DNA from: Peribacillus frigoritolerans
Lineage (GTDB): Bacteria > Bacillota > Bacilli > Bacillales > DSM-1321
Length of the DNA stretch: 64,000 nt
Assembly (NCBI GenBank): GCA_030562215.1
Contig: JAUPFL010000001.1
Span: 3,150,501-3,214,500, forward strand
Direction of reading: 5' to 3'
The position numbers and the translations under genes are program-made. This document shows positions 39,674-49,201 of this stretch, in pieces. The first letter of the stretch is position 1. Each line of letters opens with the position of its first letter. A model generated the notes under the pieces. That model saw nothing but the letters and a program-made list of their open reading frames with translations. It made no database searches and was not told where the DNA came from.

Positions 39674-40795
39674 CTAATTGATAGGCATGCTCGTAATTTT
39701 TTTCGTGTACACGTATCCCTCCAATATGATTCTTGCTGTGCGTACCACTTTAATAGCTCGTATGTGTCCTGCCAAGAAATCAACCTTTGTTTCCATTATC
39801 CCCGCAGGATGGGCTAATCGGAAAATTTCTTGTTTAATGTTCACCATCTCAGATAAAACCGTTTCCTGTAAGTAAGCCCCTGCTGTTGCACAGATGGCTC
39901 CTGTAATAGCAAGCGCTTGATGGGGCTTTTGCATCGACATCATTCGGATCATCAAATCCATCTCTGACGCTTTTCTTTCAGATCCGTTTAGATCGACGTA
40001 ATCCATAGGAGGAGCGATTAGAGTCATTTTAGGTACAGCAGGAGATTTGACAGTAGCTGATTTCTTATCGGAAAATTGACACATTTCAGCTGCAATTGAC
40101 CGGATTTCTTCCAGTTCAACTAATTTTTCCTGTGAATAATCATTGGGTAATTCGGTTCCGCTTAGACCAATATCTTGTGCCCTTACAAAAACGAGTGGAT
40201 TGGCAACATCAATAATAGAAACTTGAATTAGCCGATCCTTGGTTTTAATCATGTCAATCGGATTTCCTGTAGGGAAAAGTTTTCCTGTAACTGCTCCTTC
40301 TGCACGAGTAAAAGAAAGATAAATAGGTGATCCTTTACCAGGCACCCCAGGTATTGAGCAGCATCCTTCTGATTTCACATGTCCATTTTCAACCTCTACT
40401 TCTGCAATAATCAGTTTTTGTGTATTCACGTTAAAAATTTTCACCGTTGTAACAGGTTCTTGTATAGGGACTAATCCTTGCTCAATTGCGTAAGGTCCTA
40501 CAGCAGATGATATATTTCCACAATTTCCTTTAAAATCAACCATTTGATTATCGATGCTGATCTGAGCAAATGTATATTCCACATCGAATTCCGGTGAATC
40601 TGACTTTTTGATAATCGCTGCTTTACTTGTCAACGAATTCGCTCCTCCAAGTCCATCGATTTGTCTCCGATCCGGACTGCCCATCACGTCAAGTAAGAAA
40701 TCCTCCCAGTGTAAGGGATTCGAAGGCATATGTTCAAAGTTAAGGAACACACCTTTACTTGTCCCGCCGCGCATTACAACTACAGGTACTTTCAT
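39674..40795 (-). CDS. PrpF-family isomerase (aconitate / 2-methylaconitate or oxalomesaconate tautomerase type)
   Basis: Intact, 373 codons from ATG 40795 with AAAGGTGG six bases upstream. PrpF features: VPVVVMRGGTSKGVFL at the start, GGANSLTSKAAII, FKGNCGNISSAVGPYAIEQG (Cys in the active-site region) and ASEMDLMIRMMSMQKPHQAL. The diaminopimelate-epimerase fold moves a double bond or proton. PrpF isomerises trans- and cis-aconitate-type acids, which links it to the TcuA product cis-aconitate. It is divergent from the LysR gene at 40944, with a shared motif between them. Confidence 0.82.
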   Translation of the reverse strand: MKVPVVVMRGGTSKGVFLNFEHMPSNPLHWEDFLLDVMGSPDRRQIDGLGGANSLTSKAAIIKKSDSPEFDVEYTFAQISIDNQMVDFKGNCGNISSAVGPYAIEQGLVPIQEPVTTVKIFNVNTQKLIIAEVEVENGHVKSEGCCSIPGVPGKGSPIYLSFTRAEGAVTGKLFPTGNPIDMIKTKDRLIQVSIIDVANPLVFVRAQDIGLSGTELPNDYSQEKLVELEEIRSIAAEMCQFSDKKSATVKSPAVPKMTLIAPPMDYVDLNGSERKASEMDLMIRMMSMQKPHQALAITGAICATAGAYLQETVLSEMVNIKQEIFRLAHPAGIMETKVDFLAGHIRAIKVVRTARIILEGYVYTKKITSMPIN

Positions 40796-40872
40796 TGTAT
40801 AACCACCTTTTCTCAAATCAATATTTATAGCACTACCGGTTCCTTTGAAAATATAGTATGATATGTTTATTC

Positions 40873-40897
40873 ATAAGTAAAATACATATTTTTTTAA
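40873..40897 (+). promoter_or_regulatory. shared motif copy 2 in the prpF-lysR divergent promoter
   Basis: ATAAGTAAAATACATATTTT then TTTA. It matches the copy at 34926 over about 22 bases and lies between two divergent starts (40795 and 40944), the classic place for a LysR site. Confidence 0.65.
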
Positions 40898-40943
40898 TAA
40901 AAATGATAAAAAACTTATAATCCAAAAATCGGGAGATGGTTAA

Positions 40944-41806
40944 GTGGACGAAAAAGATTGGATTGCGATAAGGGTACTATATGAAGAAAAAACATTAGCC
41001 GTGCCGCAGAGCGTTTATATATATCGCAGCCGGCGCTAACGTACCGGCTTAAAAATTTAGAAAAAGAATTTAGCACAAACCTATTTTTCAAAATAAAAGG
41101 AGGCATTGAGTTCACTTCAGAAGGGGTACATTTAGCGGGCTATGCGGAAGAAATGGTGAAAAAGTTGCAAAAAACGAAAGATTATATGCTGAATATGAAA
41201 AATGAGGTAAGAGGAACGTTAAGGCTTGGCGTTTCCAGCAACTTTGCCCAATATAAACTACCAGAAATATTGAAAAAGTTTTCAACACAATATCCTCATG
41301 TACAATTTAATGTGAATACAGGGTGGAGTACTGAAATCATGCATCTTCTGGATTCCTCTAGTGTTCAATTAGGCATTCTGCGTGGAAATTATGAATGGTA
41401 TGGAATCAAATCGTTACTGCATAAAGAAAGACTTTGTTTAATTTCCAAGAAAGAGGTAGACTTGGATAATTTGCCAGAACTTCCATTCATAAATTATAAG
41501 ACCGACAGTTCTTTAAAAAACTTAATAAATGGCTGGTGGCATGATAGATTTCCAGAGCCACCATTTGTAACTATGGAAACAGATCGGCAGGAGACGTGCA
41601 AAGAGATGGTCAAAAATGATCTTGGTGTTTCCATTCTGCCGGAAATATGCCTGCAGCCTTCAGATAATTTGCATACATACGGGTTATCCTACAAAAATGG
41701 GAAGCCGGTGTTAAGAAATACATGGTTAATGTATAACCAGGATTCATTAAAACTCTCTACTGTGAAAAACTTTATTGATTTCTTGAATAAAAATTCCAAT
41801 CTTTAA
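40944..41806 (+). CDS. LysR-family regulator, copy B, frameshifted in the HTH
   Basis: GTG 40944 (VDEKDWIAIRVLYEEK) after GGGAGATGG. One missing A near 40992 breaks the HTH; repair gives NISRAAERLYISQPALTYRL then KNLEKEFSTNL. Effector domain: VRGTLRLGVSSNFAQYKLPE, GILRGNYEWYGIKSLLHKE and VKNDLGVSILPEICLQ. About 287 residues. Paralogue of copy A. It is followed by a terminator and by CitMHS copy B, and divergent to prpF, so likely controls both through the shared motif. Confidence 0.85.
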
Positions 41807-41810
41807 CGAA

Positions 41811-41850
41811 AAAGCACAATGAAATGATTGACCATTTCATTGTGCTTTCT
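41811..41850 (+). terminator. intrinsic terminator after lysR copy B
   Basis: AAAGCACAATGAAATG - ATTGAC - CATTTCATTGTGCTTT, a perfect 16-bp stem, followed by CTT. Confidence 0.85.
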
Positions 41851-41892
41851 TAATTTAATATAAAATGGATTATAAGTTTTTTTTCGTAAAAG

Positions 41893-41917
41893 TACAAAAA
41901 AAATGTATTTCACTTAT
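41893..41917 (-). promoter_or_regulatory. shared motif copy 3, inverted, before CitMHS copy B
   Basis: On the minus strand it reads ATAAGTGAAATACATTTTTT then TTGTA. It matches the other two copies and lies about 86 bp before the transporter start. Confidence 0.65.
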
Positions 41918-42002
41918 TTAATGATATGAACTATTCTAAAAATAGATAAAGCAGCAGGGAAATTATTTAAACTTTTCATCCAATTTGTAAGCGGTTTCTT
42001 TA

Positions 42003-43328
42003 ATGGGAGGGATTAATATTCTAACGTTACTTGGAATTTCAATGGTCGTTGTCTTTACTTATTTAATCATGTCTAAACGGTTATCACCTGTTAATTCTCT
42101 TGTAGTCATTCCAATTATCTTTGCATTAATTGGCGGATTTGGACCAGAGCTCGGAGATATGATGCTCGATGGAATTAAGGTTGTCGCACCTTCAGCCGCT
42201 TTGCTATTGTTCGCTATTTTGTTTTTCGGAGTTCTGATTGACGCTGGATTATTTGATCCACTTATTAAAACCATGTTGAAAATCGTAAAAGGGGATCCGG
42301 TTAAAATAGCGATAGGAACAGCAGTAATCGCAATGACCGTTGCCTTAGATGGTGATGGTACCACGACTCATATGATTACGATTTCCGCTATGCTGCCCCT
42401 TTACTTACGACTTGGTATGAATCCACTTATTCTTGCCACTATTTCTATGCTGGCTGTCAGTATTATGAGTGGTATGACTCCTTGGGGAGGCCCTGCAACT
42501 AGAGCAATAGCATCTTTAGGTCTGGATGCAAATGAATTCTTTATCCCGATTATCCCAACACTATTCTCAGGAATAGCAGCTATTCTTTTTACCGCTTATG
42601 TACTTGGTAAAAAAGAGCGCAAAAGGCTTGGCGTTGTTTATATCAAATCTGCACCTGAAATGAAAGGGGCTCTTGCTGAAGCAGCGGTAGCTTCCGCCAT
42701 ACAAGACGATTTAAAGCGCCCTAAATTAATATGGGTCAATCTTTTGTTGACGCTTACAGTCATGGTCGTTCTTGTAATGGGCTTAGTACCGGTACCGGTG
42801 TTGTTTCTAATCGGGTTTGTTCTTGCTTCGATCATTAATTACCCTAATTTAGAACAGCAAAAAGAGCGAATCGGGTCACATGCAGGAAACGCTATAACCG
42901 TTGTCACATTAGTATTTGCCGCTGGTATTTTCACAGGGATCTTTTCCGGAACGAAAATGGTAGACGCTATTGCAAATTCATTAGTGGCCATCATTCCGGA
43001 TTCTTTAGGCTCTTTTTTACCGATGGTCGTTGCGTTCACAAGTATGCCATTTACGTTTGTATTATCAAATGATGCTTACTACTTTGGTGTTTTGCCAATT
43101 CTTGCTGAAGCAGGAGAAGCATATGGGGTAAGTCCTTTAGAAATTGCCAGAGCTTCCGTCCTGGGGCAGCCTGTACATTTCTTAAGTCCACTCGTGGCCT
43201 CGACTCTTTTACTCGTAGGGATGGTAAAGACGGATATCGGGGAACTACAGCGGTATGCATTTAAATGGGCTCTAATTTGTTCATTAGTCCTTATTATTGT
43301 TGCTATCTTGTCAGGGGCTATTATATAA
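42003..43328 (+). CDS. CitMHS-family citrate/tricarboxylate-metal:H+ symporter, copy B
   Basis: Intact, up to 441 codons. The ATG at 42003 overlaps the GGGAGGG ribosome-binding sequence, so translation may start later; by alignment with copy A the natural start is near 42018, where the codon is ATT. Motifs: [30 protein letters not shown]-like [20 protein letters not shown] and [15 protein letters not shown]. About 11-12 helices. The set TcuA, PrpF, LysR and two CitMHS suggests import of tricarballylate or aconitate complexes, though citrate itself is possible. Confidence 0.88.
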   Translation: MGGINILTLLGISMVVVFTYLIMSKRLSPVNSLVVIPIIFALIGGFGPELGDMMLDGIKVVAPSAALLLFAILFFGVLIDAGLFDPLIKTMLKIVKGDPVKIAIGTAVIAMTVALDGDGTTTHMITISAMLPLYLRLGMNPLILATISMLAVSIMSGMTPWGGPATRAIASLGLDANEFFIPIIPTLFSGIAAILFTAYVLGKKERKRLGVVYIKSAPEMKGALAEAAVASAIQDDLKRPKLIWVNLLLTLTVMVVLVMGLVPVPVLFLIGFVLASIINYPNLEQQKERIGSHAGNAITVVTLVFAAGIFTGIFSGTKMVDAIANSLVAIIPDSLGSFLPMVVAFTSMPFTFVLSNDAYYFGVLPILAEAGEAYGVSPLEIARASVLGQPVHFLSPLVASTLLLVGMVKTDIGELQRYAFKWALICSLVLIIVAILSGAII

Positions 43329-43367
43329 GTATAACGTTATCAATTGAATTCTCGAACTTAAACAATT

Positions 43368-43415
43368 AGGGCTGTGCCAAAACCAATTATTATTAGTGGT
43401 TTTTGGGACAGCCCT
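43368..43415. terminator. bidirectional terminator between citMHS B and yyaC
   Basis: AGGGCTGTGCCAAAACCA pairs with TGGTTTTTGGGACAGCCCT around an AT loop. It serves converging genes. Confidence 0.8.
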
Positions 43416-43420
43416 TTCTA

Positions 43421-43954
43421 TTAATAAGGTTTAGAAGTCTCGCCGTTCGCATGAGTAATGATTTTTACGATTTTATTCGCCAAATTCATAACCGTGTATA
43501 GACGAGTATCATTTAAAAATTGCATCGTTGGCAGCGGATCTATATAATTTACCATTCCTATAATATGATAGTCTCCCACTTCAGGTAATACTTTTTTTAA
43601 AGCTTTCCCTGGGACAAGAGGTCCATCCTTCAAGAAAACAGAACCGACCTGGTTTTGATCCCCTAAACATGCATCCACACTAAAAATAAGAGGCTTTTTG
43701 AATTGTTTTTTAATTTCTTTCAGCGTCTCTTTTAAATTAAATGCATGAACGGGATTTTCCAAGGTACCATAAACACGATAAGGCACCTTATGTTCTTTAA
43801 GCATCGTCCCGACTAAAGGGCCCAATGAATCCCCAATAGATCGGTCTGAACCAATACACAGAAAGATTACATCTTCGTTTTGACATCCTGAAGATTGAAT
43901 AATCTCTTTGACTTTTAATGCTAAGCAGTTTATTTCTTCGCCTATTGGATCCAC
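43421..43954 (-). CDS. yyaC: spore protease YyaC
   Basis: Intact, 177 codons from GTG 43954, with GAGGAG 11 bases upstream. The YyaC/DUF1256 family shares a fold with the germination protease GPR: FLCIGSDRSIGDSLGPLVG, YGTLENPVHAFNL, SVDACLGDQNQVGSVFLKDG and LPEVGDYHIIGMVNYIDP. Its presence shows that the host makes endospores. It is usually expressed in the sporulating cell; no sporulation promoter was defined here. Confidence 0.85.
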   Translation of the reverse strand: MDPIGEEINCLALKVKEIIQSSGCQNEDVIFLCIGSDRSIGDSLGPLVGTMLKEHKVPYRVYGTLENPVHAFNLKETLKEIKKQFKKPLIFSVDACLGDQNQVGSVFLKDGPLVPGKALKKVLPEVGDYHIIGMVNYIDPLPTMQFLNDTRLYTVMNLANKIVKIITHANGETSKPY

Positions 43955-44558
43955 AGAACAAATTGCTCCTCTTCTTGTAAATTAGACTCATCTTAATTCC
44001 CCTTTATTCTATTATACGAACAAAAAGGATATCATGCTTGAGAATGATAAATCTTTTTTAATTATTAGTATTTAACACCCTCTGAAAAAATGGCAGTAAT
44101 TCAAAACATCCCCTTAAATTTATTTGGCGTGGAATTGGGAGTAGGGTTACATTAGAATAATTCTAGATCAATTAATAGCATGTCAATAACCGATCCCTCT
44201 TTCAAAGATTCATTAGATTTGGATTAATAATCGGGTTAACTAGTTTGTAATAGTGTATCTCTTATATTTACAAACGATTAATAAGCTTTAATATTTTGCA
44301 TCGGTCTTTTTATGACAAAATCCTTAGTTTTTTCTCCTCTTTTGACTTATACCATCAATTTCCACCCTTTACATGTTATAAATTTGGTTATAAATTCCAC
44401 TTTTTTCGATATACCGTGACTTTTGGTTTATTTTCCTTGCGAAGGAATAAAAAACACGTGCGATTAACAGAGCATTTAAAAGGTCTGTTAATTTTGAGGG
44501 TAGGGTTTGCTATAAGGAATATAGCACCCCTCAAAAAGATTTTTTGGAGGTAATGTTG
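43955..44558. other. 600-bp intergenic region upstream of phoX
   Basis: AT-rich. Two hairpins precede the phoX ribosome site: TTAACAGA/TCTGTTAA at about 44463-44490 and GGGTAGGGTTTGCTAT/ATAGCACCCCTC at about 44499-44533. A TTTACA-N5-TTAATA pair near 44267 recalls a PhoP box but is far from the gene. I reject the ORF at 44296-44553. Confidence 0.4.
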
Positions 44559-46002
44559 ATGAAATCGAGCAATAGCGGTTTAAACAGACGTAATTTCTTA
44601 AAAGTTGGCGGAATGAGTACTTTAGCATTAACACTTGGTTCAACTGGGGTATTTTCTCTTGCGGGGGCTACAAAAGGATTTACAGCGGATTCCAGCAATC
44701 CAACAAGTGGATTTGGCGGATATGGCCCACTAGTAAAGGATCCAAATGGAGTTCTTGATCTGCCAAGGGGATTTCATTACAAAATGCTTTCGAAAACTGG
44801 TGATATCATGCCTAATGGTGACCTTGTCCCTTCTGCTCACGATGGAATGGCTGCCTATAAAGGGGAGAAGGGTACAACCATTCTTGTAAGAAACCATGAA
44901 AATGGGACAAATTCAGATTACCCTGTAAACGGGAAAAAACCTTGGAGCGCTGGTGCTGCCGGCGGCACCACCACAATAATCGTTGGACAAAATAACAAGG
45001 TCATTGATCAGTATGTATCAAGTTCAGGTACGATCCGTAACTGTGCGGGTGGAGCTACGACTTGGGGGACCTGGTTAACAATGGAAGAAACTCGTGATAT
45101 GGGACATGGCTTTGTATTTGAAGTAAATCCGCTTGATCCTGAAAACGAAATGTCAAGAACACCGATCCGTGATATGGGTTATTTCTCACATGAAGCTGGG
45201 CATGTTGACCCTTCAACAGGAATTTGGTATTTAACCGAAGACGCAAGTCCAAGCTTCTTGTACCGTTTTACACCACATGACCGAAGTCAAAAGCTAGGTT
45301 CTCTGCAAAGGGAGGCATCCTTGAAGCAGCAGCGATTGATGAATTGCCAGCTGCAGCTGCAAGTCAATTTAGTACTAGACAAAAGTTTGGGGTTGTTTGG
45401 AAAAAATTAAATCCTGAAATCGCACAGCAAGATGCTAAGGATAAAGGCTGTATTCAGTTTAGCCGCTTAGAAGGGGCTTATTTTTCTGAAGGTACTTTAT
45501 GGTTTGATGATACAAGTGCAGGTTCAGCACACCTTGGCCGTGTTTATCGCTACACGCCAGCGACAAACAGTTTAGAACTATTCTATGAGTCTACTGATAA
45601 AAATGAGTTAGAAGCACCTGATAACATTACAATCACTCCTTGGGAGATCTTTGGATCGCCGAAGATGGTGGCGGTAATGATCGTATTGTCGGATTAACTC
45701 CTGAAGGAAATATTTATACTTTCGCTGAAAATATGATGAACGGTTCTGAATTTGCTGGCCCTACATTTTCCCCGGATGGAAATACTTTCTTTGTAAATAT
45801 GCAAACACCAGGTATCACCTTCGCGATTTGGGGACCATTTGCACGCAGAAATTCTACCCGTAGACGAGCTATGAACCAGGCTCTGCCGCCAGCAAGTATT
45901 GCTCCTGTTGTTTCGGATAAACTTACTGCATTCGCAGAAGAACAAGGCATGTCTATATTAGAAGCAGCAGCTTTAGAGCGTCATGGTATGCCAATTTTAT
46001 AA
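44559..46002 (+). CDS. phoX: PhoX-family alkaline phosphatase (DUF839), Tat-exported, frameshifted twice
   Basis: ATG 44559 lies eight bases after TGGAGG. Twin-arginine signal LNRRNFLKVGGMSTLAL, then mature PhoX-type sequence: GYGPLVKDPNGVLDLPRGF, LVPSAHDGMAAYKG, LVRNHENG, CAGGATTWGTWLTMEET, YFSHEAGHVDPSTG and FSRLEGAYFSEGTLWFDD. Breaks near 45310 (repair QKGGILEAAAIDELP) and 45650 (repair PWGDLWIAEDGGGNDRI). About 481 residues. PhoX enzymes use Ca and Fe and release phosphate from organic esters outside the membrane. A dedicated tatA follows at 46060. Confidence 0.85.
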
Positions 46003-46059
46003 GTAATGATGACATTTTTTGAGTACTAACAAACCATCATGGAATAGGAGGTGGGAAGT

Positions 46060-46290
46060 TTGTTATCCAGTATCGGCATCCCTGGCCTAATTCTCATTCT
46101 AGTCATTGCGTTAATCATTTTTGGTCCTTCTAAATTACCGGAAATCGGAAGTGCTTTTGGAAACACTTTAAAAGAATTTAAAAAAGCAACAAATGATTTG
46201 ATCAGTAATGACAAAGAAGAAAAAACTAACTCTGAAGAGAAAAATAAACTAGTAGCTCTTGAGAAATCCGAAAAGACTGGAACTAAATAA
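46060..46290 (+). CDS. tatA: TatA twin-arginine translocase subunit (phoX-linked)
   Basis: Intact. TTG 46060 is chosen because AGGAGGT lies seven bases upstream and the sequence then matches the second TatA at 62023 ([20 protein letters not shown]). One transmembrane helix, the [14 protein letters not shown] hinge, an amphipathic helix and a charged tail. It lies 57 bp after phoX, so this phosphatase travels with its own TatA but without TatC. Confidence 0.9.
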   Translation: MLSSIGIPGLILILVIALIIFGPSKLPEIGSAFGNTLKEFKKATNDLISNDKEEKTNSEEKNKLVALEKSEKTGTK

Positions 46291-46334
46291 CTTGTTTTAC
46301 AATTTAATAGAGTAATTGCTTGGAGGTAAATATT

Positions 46335-47348
46335 ATGAAAAAAATGGGGAAGATATTTTTGACGGGCTGCTTTTCGCTGGCTATGGCTGCCGCTTTTGTC
46401 GCAAAGCCCGTTACGGCAGATACTGAGGAAAAGCTCAAGGAAGGAGAGAAGTTTAAACTCACCATTCTCCAGACGAATGACTTTCATGGTCATCTGGATG
46501 ACATCGTCAAGCTGGACGATGGAACCCTTCATCACAATTCTATTGCGAAGTATGCCACCATCATTGAAAATGTGCGCAATGAAGAGGAGAATGTGCTTCT
46601 CGTCGATGGCGGGGATGTCTTCCTGCGCGGCGAGTTTCAAGCGGGTCAAGGAGAGTTGGAGACGTCTCTTTTGAAAGCTTTGGACTATGATGCGATGGCG
46701 CTAGGAAACAACGACTTCCGCGTTTACCCTGCCGGGGAGGGCACACCGGACAGCCGTTATGAACAGTTAAAGGATTACCACCGCAACGTGAATTTCCCCA
46801 TCCTTACTGGTAATGTCATTGACAGGGAAACAGGAAAGTACATACAGAATGTCAAGCCTTGGAAGAGTTTTACTTTCACTGGCGTTAAAGTCGGCATGAT
46901 CGGCCTTACTTCGATGAAGCCGGAAATTCGCGGTTGGGATGATGTTGCAGACCTTGATTTCATCGAACCGGTTGAAGCGTTGAATGCGTTGCTTCCTGAA
47001 GTGAGTGAAAAGTCAGACGTTAGCATTATCCTTTCGCATGCCGGAAACCCAGAAGACCATAAGCTGGCTCAGGTTCCTGGAGTCTCGGCGGTAATCGGCG
47101 CAGATACACACAAGGTCATCGAAACTCCCGAATACGAATTCAACGGAGAGGTGATGGTGCCAATTACTCAAGCTGGAGGAGAACAAGAACATTATTTGGG
47201 CCGCCTGAATTTGACTTTTGAAGTCGTCGACGGAAAAATGACTTTGATAGAATCCAATGGATTCCTCTACGACGTCACAAATGTTCCGGCAGATCCGGAG
47301 ATACAAGCAATCATAGACGATTATCGTGCAGAGTCGAAAGTGCAATAA
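46335..47348 (+). CDS. secreted 5'-nucleotidase/UDP-sugar-hydrolase-type metallophosphatase, catalytic domain only
   Basis: Intact, 337 codons; ATG 46335 with GGAGGT seven bases upstream. Sec signal peptide (KKMGKIFLTGCFSLAMAAAF, AxA-like cleavage). Metallophosphatase motifs: LQTNDFHGHLD, VDGGDVF, ALGNNDF (GNH-type), ILSHAG and GADTHK. The usual C-terminal 5'-nucleotidase substrate domain is absent, so the protein ends at residue 337. It is 44 bp after tatA and belongs to the same phosphate-scavenging unit. Base composition is richer in GC than its neighbours, and the frame has no deletions. Confidence 0.82.
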   Translation: MKKMGKIFLTGCFSLAMAAAFVAKPVTADTEEKLKEGEKFKLTILQTNDFHGHLDDIVKLDDGTLHHNSIAKYATIIENVRNEEENVLLVDGGDVFLRGEFQAGQGELETSLLKALDYDAMALGNNDFRVYPAGEGTPDSRYEQLKDYHRNVNFPILTGNVIDRETGKYIQNVKPWKSFTFTGVKVGMIGLTSMKPEIRGWDDVADLDFIEPVEALNALLPEVSEKSDVSIILSHAGNPEDHKLAQVPGVSAVIGADTHKVIETPEYEFNGEVMVPITQAGGEQEHYLGRLNLTFEVVDGKMTLIESNGFLYDVTNVPADPEIQAIIDDYRAESKVQ

Positions 47349-47382
47349 TTCAGATCAGGTCTCCATAAAACTATGAGGTATG

Positions 47383-47415
47383 GACAAAGCGAGATCATTC
47401 GCTTTGTCGTTTCTT
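47383..47415 (+). terminator. intrinsic terminator
   Basis: GACAAAGCGA-GATCAT-TCGCTTTGTC then GTTTCTTTCTT closes the phoX-tatA-nucleotidase unit. Confidence 0.8.
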
Positions 47416-48302
47416 TCTTGATTATGAAGGAAGTATGCAAGGGGTTGTCCAGAAAGTCAGTGAAAACTAACTGACTGGCGGCCTTTTATTTTTGCCCATT
47501 TCCCGCCCTTCCCACGGACAACCGTCGAGCTTAGAGTAGGTTTTTCCGTGTCGTTTAGCTTAAAAGGATCGTTAGGAAAATGCTTTTGCCATAGAAATTG
47601 CGAAGGGTTTTACTTAAATAGGTTTCATTTTACTGGAACCTATCATGTTATAGAGTCTATAACGTCTTTTCAACGTGGAATATTCTTGTCCAAGATGAAA
47701 AGACGGTAAATACTTGATCGCTGCTGGATTCAATCCTAAAGTGTTAGGTTAAAGAAATGAATGAAAATTTGAAAGTCATATTTTATTTATTTATAAATAT
47801 TTGCGTTTGGCCAATTCTTGTATAATATTGTTTTTATTGGATGATTTGGATTCATATCATCTCGGTCTCATCACCTTAAGATACAGGTCCTCAATAAGAA
47901 AGTAGAACTAGCTTTAGATAAGGGTTTAAGGGGGTCCAATATATTTAGTGGTTTTATTTATCCATTTAGGCAGTTTATATATTACTACAAATATCTCGTT
48001 AGAATACATGTTCTAAAACAATGTCATCATTAAGAGTTATCATATCGCACATATTCAAGGAATTCGTGATGGTGGCACTATGGATATTTAAGGTTGTATG
48101 TAATGGTGAAATTTCATTTGAGAGTTAGCCCTTGAAAGACGCCGGTGGATTGTAAATATCTTCGTAGCAGGACGGGACATCATTTGCGTAAACTTACATA
48201 TAATCGGAGGAGAAAAAGTGATATGTGGTTCTTGGTGATAGTTGAAGTTGGAAAACATTTCCGTTAACATATAATAAGAATCATATAATAGGAGGTTGCA
48301 CA
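47416..48302. other. 890-bp intergenic region before the ABC exporter
   Basis: No credible gene on either strand. Short inverted repeats (AGGTTTCAxxxxTGGAACCT near 47622) may be gene debris. The promoter of the ABC genes must be here but was not fixed. Confidence 0.4.
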
Positions 48303-49201
48303 TTGGTTTTACAAATTAAAGAAGTTACGAAAAAATTCGGGGATTTCACTGCGGTCAACAAGCTTGATTTAACTATCCCCGAAAAAGAAATGTTCGGCTT
48401 TTTAGGCGGGAATGGAGCGGGGAAAACGACTACGTTCCGGATGATACTCGGCCTGCTTGACCCAACTGAAGGGGAAGTGATCTGGGATGGTAAGAAAATC
48501 GATTATACGACCAGTTCATTGATTGGCTATCTTCCTGAGGAACGCGGACTATATCCAAAACTGAAGGTGCGCGATCAAATTGTGTATTTGGCTAGATTAA
48601 GAGGAATGAACAAACGGGATGCTTTGAAAGAGTTGGAGTATTGGTTGGACCGCTTTATGGTACCCGAGTATATCGATAAGCGAGTTGAAGAGCTTTCAAA
48701 GGGAAATCAGCAAAAGATCCAGCTGATCGCCTCCATGATTCATAAACCTGAATTGCTTATCCTGGACGAACCCTTTAGCGGACTGGATCCGGTGAATGTG
48801 GAAATACTGAAGAAAGCGGTCATCGACTTAAGGGACAGCGGCACGACGATCGTTTTCTCGAGCCATCGCATGGAGCATGTTGAGGAGATGTGTGAGCATC
48901 TTTGCATCATGCATAAAGGGTCCCCGTTGTGGCGGGAAAATTAAAAGAAATAAAGCGTTCTTTTGGTAAAAAGAACGTGTCAATTAAAGCTGATTTCGAT
49001 TTATCTTTCTTGGATACTTATGCAGGGGTAACAAAAGTAAAGAACACGATGGAAGGGAAAATTCTTCAAGTCACTGGTGAAGATGTGGCTGAGAACATGA
49101 TTCGTGACCTTGTTCCAAGAGGTTTCGTCAGGAAATTCGAATTGGAAGAACCATCGCTGACGGATATTTTCATTGAAAAAGTAGGTGCCGTCTATGAATA
49201 A
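48303..49201 (+). CDS. ABC transporter ATP-binding protein (NatA/YhaQ-like), frameshifted
   Basis: TTG 48303, AGGAGGT six bases upstream. Walker A FLGGNGAGKTTTFRMILGLL, ABC signature ELSKGNQQKIQLIASM (a LSKGNQQK variant common to this subgroup), Walker B LLILDEPFSGLDP and H-loop VFSSHRMEHVEEMC. One missing base near 48925 breaks the chain; repair gives KGSPVVAGKLKEIKRSFG and a C-terminal DUF4162-like domain. About 299 residues. It overlaps the permease by 8 bp. Related pairs include YhaQ-YhaP and Na+-exporting NatA-NatB; the substrate is not known here. Confidence 0.85.

Noticed and set aside
44260..44285. TTTACA-N5-TTAATA as a PhoP box for phoX
   Set aside because: Single weak pair nearly 300 bp from the start; phosphate control is plausible but not shown by the sequence.
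44296..44553. 85-codon ORF before phoX
   Set aside because: Overlaps two hairpins and the phoX ribosome site, is rich in Phe from AT-rich sequence, and has no ribosome site.
48088..48303. Minus-strand 71-codon ORF before the ABC ATPase
   Set aside because: Poor start context; covers the ABC promoter and ribosome site.
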